Assembly: GCA_030704615.1 (NCBI GenBank)
Contig: CM060734.1
Coordinates: forward strand, 15,004,001-15,068,000
Length of the DNA: 64,000 nt
DNA from: Takakia lepidozioides
Lineage: Eukaryota > Streptophyta > Takakiopsida > Takakiales > Takakiaceae
Direction of reading: 5' to 3'
This document shows positions 12,885 through 23,445 of the stretch, piece by piece. A program made the translations under genes and the position numbers. Numbering within the stretch: position 1 is the stretch's first letter; each line of letters opens with the position of its first letter. Below the pieces are notes generated by a model that searched no databases, was not told where the DNA came from, and saw nothing but the letters and a program-made list of their open reading frames with translations.

Positions 12885-13455
12885 GAGTTGATGTCTGCCA
12901 TAGCAGCTTTGAGAAGACTGCGATCATTTGGCCCCGCAACCTTCAGCACAACACACTCCACGACGTAATGCCAATCTAGGTCGTTGGGGTGGGCTTGGGC
13001 TATGTGCTCCATCCATGCCAGGAGGCGATGGTTGCCATCCCACACGTAAAACATCTTCCCGGACAAGTGCTGGAAAATAGGATCAGTAGCAATCAATCTC
13101 TCGAACTCCTCATTTCGCCTTTGCCAATGGGGATCTCATTTGTCCACTTCCTCGGAAGTGTGGGCACGAGAAGCTCCGTGGTCGTTCTCAATCGAGACAA
13201 AACGCGGCAGACCCCATTTGATATCCATCCCGGAAAGAGAATTTCAGCTTGTTGATATCGCCTGGGAAGGCAGGTCTGACCACCTGCAATGATACCAAGC
13301 GGCAGAGAGGAATCCGAAGCTTTGCCGGGTAGACCATGCCTCCCAGGACCCTGCCAATGTTGCTGTGGGTTGCCTCCAACATCTTGGCAGCGGCCAACTT
13401 CATATCGGCCTCCGACATGACGTCTGCTGCAGGGGGTTTCTCCGGCAGCCCACCA
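12885..13455 (-). pseudogene. ParB-like domain exon, frameshifted
   Basis: The minus strand encodes a segment starting near AGFGGPGGLPEKPP, then SEADMKLAAAKMLEATHSNIG, then PLCRLVSL and, after a one-base frame change near 13195, PRFVSIENDHGASRAHT. After an in-frame stop it reads FYVWDGNHRLLAWMEHI and WHYVVECVVLKV. The DGNHR box and the preceding parameter-like residues resemble the ParB/Srx nuclease-like fold, which is a weak motif-level assignment. The exon ends at 12885 in a good donor (GTAAGT), so this was once a spliced gene. The frameshift and stop mark it as decayed, unless it is a divergent multi-exon gene. Confidence 0.35.
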
Positions 13456-13599
13456 GGACCACCAAATCCAGCCTGTATGCTCCGGGTTTAGGGCTTGGGG
13501 ATCTCCGGGAGGATGTCATGAAAACAGGTCCCGAAAACCAGTGCAAAATTGAGTCAACAAGAACCCTGCAGTGTCAGGTGACCCAAGTTGTCAATGTCC

Positions 13600-13890
13600 C
13601 CCCTCCAAGCTATGGGCGGGTGTACAGTATGGTGACATCGGGTTTTGTTATTCACGACAGGACTTATGAGGTAATTGTTGGGAATTTTCCCAAATTGCAC
13701 ATGCCCGGACTTCCAGAATACGTTATCAAGCTCTATTGGAAAGAGACCCAAATTTGTCCCGTGCAAACACATATACTACATCTACATTCACAGGATGTTT
13801 TGTGATCCTCACCGAGACACGTGCATTCACCAATGTACAATGGGTCCCACTGACGTTCATACACTTCTACAGCGAGATAGGATTACTGAA
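13600..13890 (+). pseudogene. SWIM-type zinc finger fragment
   Basis: Plus-strand coding similarity begins about 13622 with SGFVIHDRTYEVIVGNFP. It then shifts by one base and continues as NCTCPDFQ, PKFVPCKHIYYIYI and a tail rich in Cys and His. CxC followed about 18-20 residues later by CxH is the SWIM zinc-binding pattern found in MULE transposases and some host proteins. The frame change inside the motif indicates a pseudogene. It runs convergently with the ParB-like exon just to its left. Confidence 0.45.
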
Positions 13891-13959
13891 ATGTGAGGTC
13901 TCTGAAGGGGTTCAATTCTTTGCCAATGACTCCACTTTGTTCAATGTAATGAATACATC

Positions 13960-14470
13960 CATTTATCTTTTGGGTGAATTTTTTTTCGGTTGAATTGTTT
14001 TGGGGTTGTTGGTTTTTCCATGAATTGTCATGTGGCAACACGTACGTGGAATTAAGATGTCGTTGACGACACCTTAATCCCCACCACCTGCACACACACC
14101 GCCTTACCGCCAAGGCTTCTTCGCCTTGAAAGTTTTTTGGTTGGACAACCAACATGTAGCCCAGTGATAATGGGCACATACCACGTTGGATGTGGTTGTG
14201 GGTTCAAACCACGGTCTGGTGTGTCATGAAGGTGTCCACCTTTCAGCTGGAAGGCAGTAGCCCTTGTGGTGAAGCGACACCATAAGTTACGCTCCCTCTA
14301 GGAGGCGTCATATTTTTTTTTGGGTTGAAATTTTTTTGATTAATTTTTTTGGGAGAATTTTTTCGGGGATTTTGGTTTTTCCGTGAGTTGTCATGTGCCA
14401 ACTCGTACTGGGAGTTAAGATGTCGTTGACGACACCTTAATCACGAGCACCTGCACACACACCATGGTTC
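13960..14470. repeat. T-rich repeat units with 28-bp near-palindromes (copies 5-6)
   Basis: Further copies of the family at 12010-12480. Near-palindromes lie at 14051-14078 and 14414-14441 with the same flanking CACCTGCACACACACC and TTTTTTGGGTTGAA blocks. The unit is interrupted by a tRNA-derived SINE at about 14125-14318. Confidence 0.8.
14125..14318 (+). mobile_element. tRNA-derived SINE
   Basis: An RNA polymerase III A box (TAGCCCAGTGATAATGG, 14157-14173) is followed 44 bases later by a B box (GGTTCAAACC, starting 14201), spacing normal for a tRNA-derived promoter. The sequence continues as a non-tRNA body (CCACCTTTCAGCTGG, TAGCCCTTGTGGTGAAGCG) and ends in a T-rich tract. It splits a unit of the near-palindrome repeat between TTCGCC and the T-rich block, which supports insertion. 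It is not a functional tRNA, because the acceptor stem does not close. Confidence 0.65.
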
Positions 14471-14769
14471 ATTCATGTCGCTCATTTTTCATCCAAAAGT
14501 CATCCAACATTCATCCATTCCTTTTTTCATTCATCTCAAAACCATTCATCCGGCAGTTTTTCATCGCACATTCGTACCATATGGTTGTCACCCAACAAGG
14601 ATTCTTCCGTCGGATGGGTTGAAGGTTGCGTCCGTGCAGTGTAGTTTTTGTCCACGGCAATAGGCCCTCTTCTTCCCTCGGTTGTAGGCTCTCATTCACT
14701 AGTCTGCTCACGCTTGCAATCTGCTCACGCTTAAGGGATTCTGCTCACGTTTACCAGTTAAAGCATGAG

Positions 14770-15200
14770 CGTGCTCACGTGAGCTGCTCATATGGTAGCT
14801 ATGGGAGTCGGCCGCCTCATTACCACGGATACCTGTGTGTGAGCGGACTTTAAGAAAGTGGATTGGTTGGTTTATGGAGATCATCAGGTTGACTATGGCC
14901 GTGATGAGGTTGCGGTCAGGGTGATGGAGGTGAGAGGAGGGATGGGAGAGGTGGTTGCGGAGTAGAAAGAGTGAGGTGGGACTATCCGTGAAGATATAGT
15001 GCGGGGGGGGGGGATGAGGATAGTCGAGACAGAGCTTCGAAGATAACCATCAGTTTGGCACGGAGTATGGTAGCGGGGCCAGGGAGTCTGGAGGCGGTAC
15101 CATTATTGGTAGCGGCATGGAATACTCCAAACCGACATTAGAGCCAGTGAGCGATCCATCGGTATAATGAGATTTGGGCGGGGGGGGGGGTTTAAGTGGT
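14770..15200 (-). pseudogene. LINE RNase H domain, decayed
   Basis: The minus strand encodes YTDGSLTGSNVGLE, then (after a frame change) AATNNGTASRLPGP, RAKLMVIFEALSRLSSSP, another frame change into IFTDSPTSLFLLRNHLSHP and DRNLITAIVNLM, and finally HFLKVRSHTGIRGNEAAD. The TDGS, RA-L, TDS and HTGIRGNEAAD blocks are the successive catalytic motifs of RNase H of the type carried by many plant and algal LINEs. Several frameshifts make it non-functional. It is the C-terminal part of the element running leftward from about 17.2 kb. Confidence 0.7.
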
Positions 15201-16076
15201 AACGTTTGTTGGTAGGTCGGGAGTGCAGGTGTTACAAAGGCGCGGTAGCGCCTTAACCCAGGCCTTGCTTGGGTTAAATCTAGGGAGTGGGCCAGGTATG
15301 GGGTGACAGAGGGTCATGGAGAGGGATGGGGCGACCGGATGGTTATAGATGATAGCACTCATCTTGTGTGTGTGGGTTAGTATATGGCTGAGTTGAGTAG
15401 GGAAGGTAAGTGGTATGGTGGAGGGGGAGGGATGTTGGACATGAAGGAGTAGGGTGAGAGTGGGCTCCTTAGGCCGTAGATACTTGGGGAAAGGCGGGGT
15501 ATGATTGTAAGGGATTTGGTCTGGTTCAACGGGTAGCTAGAAGTGCAACCTCTGGTGGGAATTGTAGGAGCGGGTAAGAATTATTAGGCAAGTTTTCTTA
15601 GGTAAGTATTAGAATTGTGTTGGCCGATGGAGAGGAGTGGGCAGCTGCGCGGGCCCATTGAAGAGCTTCGTGAGTAAGGGGCCCAGGAGGGGGGTGAGCA
15701 AGACCCCTTCCGGTCCATCGGTGCTGGATGGCACGTCCGGTGGCTCCAAAAATGCAGTCTCTGTGGTGTGGGCTGGCAAATGTTGTCAGTTTAAACGAAC
15801 ATGTGAGCGGGCTAGAGTAGTATGAGTGGGTGAGTTGGAAAGAGGTGATGAGTAGGGAAAGGATATCTTTCAAGATAGTAGCGTGGGCAAGGGATTGAGT
15901 TAGTTTGTGCGTGAAGCGAGGTTTCTTAGGTGGAGTGTCCTGGAGATAACATTCGATGAGCCAGCAAATTTCGGTAGCTGTCAGTGGGAATGAGCCCCAA
16001 GAATCGGCCGTTGAGGAAGTAGATAGAAGACATGTGGGGACCAGTGCATATTGTGGGAGAAGTGCACATGATGTCT
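15201..16076 (-). pseudogene. LINE middle region, unassigned domain
   Basis: Minus-strand frames in this segment carry DCIFGATGRAIQHRWTGRG, HEALQWARAAAHSS and NTILILT, then Pro/Thr-rich peptide running into the RNase H region through further frame changes. The RWTGRG-HEALQWA pattern looks like the accessory, possibly methyltransferase-like, segment that some green-algal LINEs carry between reverse transcriptase and RNase H. I cannot assign it firmly. Confidence 0.35.
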
Positions 16077-16964
16077 TTATCGGGGTTGGCATTCAGTAAT
16101 GCATATGTGGATGTTAGGGGCGGTCATCGGTTTGTGTATGTGGCGGGCATCTATGGGTTGGACTTGTAAAACATGTTGTTGGTGGACGTGTGTGAGATAG
16201 TCAGTGTTGGTACGGTTGTGGAATGCGATAAGGAGTGAGAGGTTATGGGCGGGGTCACAGTCATCATGAGATCCAAAGAGGTCATCCTCAATCTGCCATG
16301 AGTTATCGATTTCCCCATATCCTGCCCATTTACAGTAGAAGTAGGTATCGACACAAGTGGCACCAAAAGAGTCTATGGATGTTTGGGTTTTTGAACCAAT
16401 GATGGCCTCGATGACATAGGCATCTGGGTTCTCAGGGTTGGTAAGGTTGGTTAGGGGTGGGCTTGTGGCACTGGAGGGTGAGAGGGGAGGAGTATCAATG
16501 TCGAGGGAGGTTAGATCATGGGATATGGGCATGTCAGTGTCATGGGCATGTTGGGCATTGGAGGTTCGAAGTTTATGGAGTATAGAGACAGTTGGGGCTG
16601 TCCGATAGCCAGGTAGTAGATCTTGCTGACTATGGGGGAATAGTGCACAGGGGAAGTCGCATTCAAGGGTACATGAGGCGGATTGATGGCAAAATAAGGT
16701 ACGGAGATGGTACAGGAAACGACAGGTTTTGATTGTGGTGCAGGAGTATTTAAGGGTGAATTCATGTGGGGTTATGAGCCAATTGCCGGTGGCAGTGGTG
16801 AGTTGGGTGAGCGCAATGACATGTCGTTCCTTAAAGTAGGTGATGAGGGATTTTTTGAAGCAAGGGTGGGAGCCTTCTAGTTGGGGTAGGAAGGGGCTTG
16901 TGTTGCATGCTTGTTCTAGTGGTGATATCGTGTTGAGGATATCCAGGAAGGTCAGTTTGTACAC
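16077..16964 (-). pseudogene. LINE-associated ORF with chromodomain
   Basis: A 295-codon open frame. Its N-terminal half includes FLDILNTISPLEQ, KKSLITYFKERHVIALTQL and TIKTCRFLYHLRTLFCHQ. A Pro/Ser/Thr linker follows. A chromodomain lies at about residues 178-245: DAYVIEAIIGSK, then DTYFYCKWAGYGEIDNSWQ and IEDDLFG, ending LLIAFHNR. The aromatic cage-type residues Y, W and W are visible. Upstream on the minus strand (to about 17190) coding similarity continues in another frame (LIYRGLLKHLALKNNG), so the start is not real. It belongs to the same leftward LINE as the RNase H domain. Confidence 0.55.
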
Positions 16965-18720
16965 TGATTCGCATTTGTCTCAATATGAATATTGTACGTG
17001 CGGTGGGGGAGTGTAAGCAAGATTGTGGGTGGAGGGATAGTAGGGAATGTAGCCCGTTATTTTTTAGGGCTAGGTGTTTGAGGAGGCCTCGGTAGATAAG
17101 TCCAAGTCGGTTTGGGTCGTTAAGGGCTTCTTGAAGTTGGGTGTAGATGCATAAATGGGTACAATTTTATTTTTGGATCGTTTTTTATCCTTAGTCAGGC
17201 AGTTTCGGCATTGTGCTGCCAAAATATCACAAGTTGTTAGTTATTTGGGAACCGCTGTGAAGCACTTAGGAATTAGATTAAGTCTGAGACGAGCATCGAG
17301 TGACACTTTGGCATCAAAACGACAGTAGGAAAGCTGTAAGGACAGCATAGTAGGCTACCAACACGATACAACTAGCAGCAACTTGGAATTGTTGAACTGT
17401 ACAAGGACGACTGTAAGGACGGGTTGCGATCTGTCTATTCTCCCCCTTCACTTATCCTGTAGGTCCACACGGTGACAACACTTGGCAAATTATAATTAGG
17501 GCATTGTATAACGATGAAATATCGCAACAACAGCAGGACGGTGCATCGGAACAACGGCGGAACGGACGACTTCAGAGCGGAGCGTGGCTAGCAACAGTGC
17601 AAATGGGTAGTTGGAGGTGACTTCTGAGGGTTCAAGATCAAGTGGCAGGATCCAAGACTCTAGGGGCATCACCATTAGGAGAATTTCCAGGGAAGCAGCA
17701 GACTTCCTACGCGGCGGATCCACGGAGAACGGCGTTTGGAATTGGTTTTTTAACTCCGATTGACCTGAGGAATTACAAGCAATTACGGAGCATCTAATCA
17801 TAATTTATCACCAAGTTTTGTGATTTATGGTTAAGGTTATCAAGGCTACGACACTTGCAGCGACCGATTTAAATGATTTTTTATGGATTTCATTGGAGGA
17901 AAAGGCTCAAATCCGCCTTAAAAGGTTGAGCGGATGATAACCGCCACTTAGCGGTCAAACAAGATGAGGAAAATCCATTTGACCGGTTTCCCGGATGAGT
18001 TCCATCCAAATATTTGTTTATTGAACTTTAGTAGTTTTTTATTATATCTCCCTCTAGTTTATATTAGTTTAAGACTATCCTACAATATTTTAAGCGCCCC
18101 AAAAATAGTATAAAAGAAGGGCAAGGCTTCCTTGTTTCTTCACCTAGTTCATTTCTTTGTTTTGCTCTTGCTTTGTTGTAGTTTAGTTTGCTAGAAGGAG
18201 CCTAGGTCCTAGGGAGTGGAGCTTGAAGCTCCCTAGTTAGGAAGGAGTGTTGATTTTGAGAGCTAAGGCGAGGAAGCTAGCTCATTGTGGGGCCTTGAGG
18301 CCATTTGCTTTGATAAAGAAGGAGTTCGTGATCACTAGAGAGTAGATTGGAGAGACTTGGGACGAGTAGAGAGCTATGGGTGGACAATGTTGACAAGCAC
18401 CTAGAGAAATGGCCTCACAAGAGCCACACCATCGAACCATTAGAGCATCCCAAGCTCACATTGCTCCTAAGGTTGATAAACCACTTACCTTACTTTGCTT
18501 TGATGTTTGCTTTGCTATTCCATTTGAGTTTGCAAGACAGGCCCATGAGAGGCTATCTCTTATATGTGAAAAACTAACCCTCTAAGGAAAGAGGAGAGCT
18601 TAGTTGAGAGAGAAAGGTTCATTTGTTAAAAGAGCAAAGACTCCATTGTGGGTTGAAGTCATATGACGTGGTACATGTGAGACCTCAACGGAAGAGAAGG
18701 TGCTGGGACCACAAGATCAA
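16965..18720. other. LINE 5' remnant, then non-coding DNA with TATA box
   Basis: About 16965-17190 continues the LINE coding remnant. From 17200 to 18720 no gene is supported. A strong TATA box (TATAAAAG, 18109-18116) is followed by a small stem-forming CT-rich leader (GCAAGGCTTCCTTGTTTC) and a short palindrome-rich block near 18195-18235. That could be an LTR or a promoter, but no matching second copy occurs in the window. Confidence 0.4.
18109..18116 (+). promoter_or_regulatory. TATA box of a possible promoter or solo LTR
   Basis: TATAAAAG after an AT-rich 100-base stretch. The downstream sequence has no open frame starting nearby, so the transcript is unknown. Confidence 0.4.
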
Positions 18721-18802
18721 ATATAATCTAGACATCCATTGCATCGCTGCAGTGATAGATGAATGTAAAAAAGGACGGGAGACCTCCCGTGGTCACACTC
18801 AC

Positions 18803-20292
18803 CTTCCACTGCTGTGTCTCGACGCGTCGATACTCATCATACTTCTGGGGCCGCTCCTTGTAATGGTAATATCTTCTGCAGTGACGGACCTTCTCATAGA
18901 AAGACGGTTCGTAAAGATTCTCCTTGTTGGGCTTGTTCAGAACCTTCGAGATAGTCACTAGTCGCAGCTCATCCGTCGAGTACACTATCTTAGCAGGCCA
19001 TGTACGTAGAGATATTATCAGTACATCATTACTCAGTGTCGGATCCTCCAGAAGCTCTTGCAATCATCACACTTCAGTTGATTAGTATTAGAAGAAAAAA
19101 CAATGGACAATGGACAGTGGACAAATACGTAGTCAAATAGTAAGTAGAATTTCGCTAAGGTGAGTTAGCACGGGAGACCTCCCCTTACCTAGGCTGCCAT
19201 CAATGTGTGTTGGCCTCCGATAATAGAAAATGTTGCCTAATACGTTGGTCCTGATTTTTCTTGACCTCAAGCCATTGAAGATGTCCGAGCACTCATTTTC
19301 CGTCCAAGGCTCGATCTTGTCTGGTAGCTCATTCAATGTGCTGACCATGATGAGCGAAACAACTTCAAAAGTTTTTGTGGCGAACATTGCCAGCGTCCCA
19401 ATATCCTGAGCCTTGTTCCCAATCTCGCACACATTGTAAACTTTATCCAGCGAACTTCCGGTCGACTCTGCAAGCGTTTTCACTGCTTTAATTAGATTCA
19501 CAAATTGAATGGGTTGCTTCTGCTTTCCCGTCGTTGCCTTCAGTTTCGCATCAAGGTATGTGACCCCGAGAACATTCTTAAAGTTCACAAACTGGGCCTT
19601 GTTGATTTCGTACTTATGCTTGATGGTCTACCACTCAGCCTTTGTGTATGCAATTCGCGCTCATTGACGGGCTTCCTGCTCCACACCTTCATGGGTTAGG
19701 TTGTACGCAACTAGCCGTGATTTTATCTCCAACTTGTGCTTATCACAGAGTGGTCGATATACCATATGCTATGGGGCCAGAAAACAACGGTTGATGTCCA
19801 CTTCCAGGACAAAGTCAAATCCAAATGGGAATATATCCTGGTATTCCTTAATGGGAGTCTTCTCACATCCATGTCAAAAATCTCGTCAGTCTTCAGACAC
19901 CTCTTTCCTTGGCTATTCACGATATCGATGGTTTTCCGTCGTTTTCTTCCCCCCTCTTCTTCATCATCATCTCCATTTCCTTCTTTTGGCTTTCTTGCTT
20001 TTTTAGGTTTCTTTTTCGTATCCTCCAACTGCTTTTGCTCCGATTGGAGTCGCTGTTCCTCCAATTGCTGTCTCTCCTTGGCATTATTGTAGAGAATTCT
20101 GTCAAGGTATTTCCAGCTCTCGAGGATTTTCATCTCCAAGTCGTCTTCGACCACAGGGACCGTGAATCCCAGCCGAATCGCGAATTCCATCACATTACTA
20201 CTTAGATTCATGGCATCAATGGAGAACCCTAATACCTTCTCCCCTTTCCGCCCATTCTCGCGGATGAACACAACAAGGGTAATTCTGTTATC
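18803..20292 (-). pseudogene. Unrecognised host gene, 3' part, split by the retrotransposon
   Basis: Minus-strand exons 20292-19189 and about 19056-18803, the latter followed by a good donor (GTGAGT). The first exon starts mid-codon at the insertion site and reads NRITLVVFIRENGRKGEK. It has a Lys/Glu-rich, probably nuclear-localised linker (KKPKKARKPKEG, GGRKRRKT). After a one-base frame change near 19873 it reads PIKEYQDIFPFGFDFVLEVD and then KAQFVNFKNVLGVTYLDAK. Three in-frame stops (two TAG, one TGA) lie between about 19760 and 19620. The last exon contains ELLEDPTLSNDVLIISLRT and KYDEYRRVETQQWK. No family is recognised. The 5' part lies at 37783-38350, beyond the insertion; joined across the 4-bp duplication, the frame is continuous (SVRD-NRIT). 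Confidence 0.5.
20289..20292. repeat. Target site duplication (left), TATC
   Basis: TATC directly abuts the left end TGTC of the composite element and recurs at 37783-37786 directly after the right end GACA. Removing one copy and the element restores an open reading frame in the host gene. Confidence 0.85.
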
Positions 20293-20619
20293 TGTCAAGT
20301 TATTTTACCACTAGTGTGAAACTAGCTAGGAAATAGCTAGCTTTTACATATTGACATTTGGGATTGGCCCAAGTGTCGATCCAGGGGTCAAGGCAGATTT
20401 AGGCCCTGGAGTGGTTATCTTCACAGCAAGTGCGGGAGGCTCATCTTTCTCGAGTTGAGCCTCACCGCGCCTAGCTATGGCGCCGTAGTGTGGATTCCCC
20501 ATGGCGTGGGGTGCACTTGGCTTGACTTGTATTTGAGTGATGAGTTTATATATGCATGAGTTTATGCTTCAGCTTTGTGAGCTCGCATGAGCTTGTGCTT
20601 GTATTCTTCTTCTTTATCA
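20293..20619 (+). repeat. A1 repeat (left terminal repeat)
   Basis: 327 bases beginning TGTCAAGTTATTTT and ending TTCTTTATCA. It matches 37267-37593 at 319 of 327 positions by eye. Contains a TATA-like TTATATATG at about 20546, so it probably carries the promoter. The match ends exactly at 20619, where the internal sequence (CTCGAGAAAT) begins. Confidence 0.9.
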
Positions 20620-20634
20620 CTCGAGAAATATTAG

Positions 20635-20661
20635 CTCGTATCTGTGAGTGCCAGATACGAG
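20635..20661 (+). promoter_or_regulatory. Hairpin just inside the left repeat
   Basis: A perfect 10-bp stem (CTCGTATCTG with CAGATACGAG) and a 7-base loop, 15 bases inside the A1 repeat, where a tRNA primer binding site would be expected. No match to the initiator tRNA-Met site is seen here. It may be a primer, packaging or regulatory structure. Confidence 0.6.
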
Positions 20662-22054
20662 TTAGTTGTAGCACTTGTGGTTTTTGCTTGAGAATGAGAG
20701 AAACCAGGTTGTTATGCAAGGAGCACCGTGGAGCTCTTGGTTGTTAAGCGGAGGCGATGTGGGTTACGAGGTGGTAGACCTTGGCATTCGATCTTTAGCT
20801 TCAGAGATGAAATTACCATTCTGCAGGTAATTCCAGAGCACCTTGATGGTTTCAGATTGTGTACATGCATGAGCAAGCACGATTGGGAAGAGGACCAGTC
20901 AAGAGCAGGTTATAGTGGCTTTGGTGGCAAAGCTGAGAACTGGACTTAGGAATGCGAGCTTTCATTGTGTGAAGGATTGCAAGACCAAGCGAAAGGGCTG
21001 ATTTGGCTTGGGGCAAATCAGCGCACTTTGTGGAGTATGTTGAGAGTGGGTTTCCATCTCGAGCTTCAGCATTGAGAAGGCTCTTGTCATGGCAAGAGCA
21101 GGGCTGGAACATGAGCTAAGAGGTGCGGCAAGGCCATGGAATGTGCACCTAGGGTTTCAGAGCTTGGAAGAAGAGCTCTTGCACCACAAGAGGAGTGTCT
21201 TTGTGGCTGGAAATGTAAGCCTTAGGGTTTCAGGAGCTTGGCAAAGGCTGTGGAGTGCTTAGTCTTGTCTTAGAGAGCATCAAGGAGCCAATGAGCCAAG
21301 ATAGGGGGCTGATACCTCTTGTGTGAAGAGGTTGCATGTGTGGAGCATGTATTCAGCTCATTGAAGCTTCCATCTTCAAGCTTGGAGGGCAAGCAAGGAA
21401 GAGGGAAGGGCTGACTTCCCTTATGTGAGAGCAATGCATGTGTGGAGCATGCTTTCAGCCTGTTGAAGGCTTGTACTTTCAAGTTTGGGAGTGCAAGAAA
21501 GAAAGCAAAGGGGCTGATTCTCTGGTGGTGAGAGTGGGGCATGTGTGGAGCATGCCTTCAGTCCATTGGGCTTTTGTTTTCAAGCTTTAGAGAACTAGAA
21601 GAGAAGGTAAGGGGCTAATCTGCTCTTATGTGATAGTCCGACACTTGTAGAGCGTGTTTTGAGTTGGGGTTTCAACCTCAAGCCTAGATAGAGCATGGCT
21701 CTTGAAGTGGCAGGTGTAGGGGGCTGGAATGGGCTCTAAGACAGATGCTATGGCCAAAGGAAACGCTTGAATGAGTGCTCACAAAGGCTGGAAACCAGCA
21801 AGGATTGGTTGTTTGCCATTGAGTTTAGTGGTGTGTTTGGGGAGTCGAAGTGAGAAAGAAGGCTTGGTTTGTGGCAACCATCTTTCTCATGGCTTAGGGC
21901 TACTATTGGTGGTGTGTGGGAGCCGAAAGAGCAAGAATACCTTGCTGATTTCTTCACAGCCGCCATAGCTCGGTGCAAAGAAGCCTAGAGTCCCAGAGAC
22001 ACAAACCCTAGCTTGGCGTGGCTAAACCCCTTGGAGAAATGGCTAAACTGTCAT

Positions 22055-22760
22055 GAGTGGCCTGTGGGGCTGTGACGGGCTGTGACAGGCTGTGCCTTGT
22101 GGCCTGTGGGGCTGTGACGGGCTGTGACAGGCTGTGCCCTGTGGCCTGTGGGGCTATGACGGGTTGTGACACGCTGTGATGGGCTGTGAGGGGCTGTGAC
22201 ACGCTGTGCCATGTGGCCTGTGGGGCTGTGACGGGCTATGAGGGGCTGTGACAGGCTGTGAGGGGCTGTGAGGGGCTGTGACAGGCTGTGCCCAGTGGCC
22301 TGTGGGGCTGTGACGGGTTGTGAGGGGCTGTGATAGGTTGTGCCCTATGGCCTATGGGGCTGTGACGGGCTATGAGGGGCTGTGATAGGCTGTGGCGAGC
22401 TGTGACAGGCTGTGCCCAGTGGCCTGTGGGGCTGTGAGGGGCTGTGAGGGGCTGTGCCCTGTGGCCTGTGGGGCTGTGACGGGCTGTGACAGGCTGTGGC
22501 GAGCTGTGAGGGGCTGTGAGGGGCTGTGACAGGCTGTTGCGGGCTGTGATAGGCTATGCACTGTGGCCTGTGGGGCTGTGACGGGCTGTTAGGGGCTGTG
22601 GCCTTTGGGGCTGTGACCCCTGTGACCTGTGTAGGGCTGTGACAAGCTGTGCTATGTGGCCTGTGGGGCTGTGGCCTTTGGGGCTGTGACCCTGTGACCT
22701 GTGTAGGGCTGTGACAGGCTGTGGCCTGTGTGGGGCTGTGGTGGATGTGACAAGTGAGCT
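22055..22760. repeat. G-rich minisatellite in the leader
   Basis: Tandem units of about 10 bases (GGCTGTGACG, GGCTGTGAGG and variants) group into higher-order blocks that start with GTGGCCTGTGGGGCTGTG. The minus-strand open frames across it (His-Ser-Leu-Ser-Gln-Pro repeats) follow from the repeat period and are not genes. Confidence 0.85.
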
Positions 22761-23445
22761 GTGTGGGCCTGTGCTGGTCTGTGGACGGTGCTGACTCATG
22801 GAGGCACTGGTGGACTGCCTAAGGACTGGCATGTGGTCTTGAAGGCCGAATTTTGAAGCTCGTGGAGGGCGGTTTGAGGAGTATCTTCATGATATTCCCA
22901 TGGTCATGCAAGTGAGGGAAGAGTGTTGGGATGAGGGCATGCTGGGGTTAGGCATTGCTTTAGCTTCTCTTCCTTGTAGTTTCCACCTTCTCATTAGGCC
23001 AAGACCTTTCCGTAGGTGGAGGCAAGAGTCAGTCCAGGTTTGGGCTGGGGTGTCATTGCATGAGCAACGCCGTGGAGTTGTTTTTGGTGTGGGGGAGTTG
23101 TCGTTCTGATTTCTTGTGTTTGGATCCCCTCCATACCTGCATGCTTCACTGTGCGCCATGCTAGTTTTGTGTGGACGCTTGTTTTTATAGGTGATTGGTC
23201 CGGATTTGATCACCGGCCAGTCCTAGAGCATGCTGTCAATGGTGAGGCTGGGGTGATGACCAGCCAGACCATCATTGTTTCTCCTGTGGTGAGGTTGGAG
23301 GTGATGACCAGCCAACCATAGGAGTGCTTGCGGTGGATGCAGGTACAGGTGTAGGCTATGTTAGGAACTTAGTATTCCAAACCATAAGCCGCAACAGGTT
23401 CTCTACTCGGTTACCTTGTGGGGAGGGGGTTAGGGACATTCTGTT

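Larger units (their letters stand above)
20620..23440 (+). other. Long 5' leader of the DNMT element with tandem repeats
   Basis: About 2.8 kb without supported coding sequence. It holds degenerate units of about 102 bases at roughly 21304, 21407, 21508 and 21608 (GGGCTGAT, then GCATGTGTGGAGCATG, then TTTCAAGCTT-like blocks). A G-rich minisatellite follows at 22055-22760, and two copies of GTGATGACCAGCCA lie near 23253 and 23299. The long structured leader is unusual for gypsy elements. Confidence 0.6.

Noticed and set aside
14157-14230. A functional tRNA gene
   Set aside because: A and B boxes are present, but no acceptor stem or anticodon arm closes; SINE is the better reading.
20293-20806. 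Ordinary 5' LTR of A plus B joined
   Set aside because: B does not follow A1: the match stops exactly at 20619, and the right end has B-GC-A-B, so a simple two-LTR structure does not fit.
22008-22832. Minus-strand ORFs of His-Ser-Leu-Ser-Gln-Pro repeats, or a CRISPR-like array
   Set aside because: They follow from a G-rich minisatellite with a short period and no unique spacers; this is not a protein or CRISPR array.
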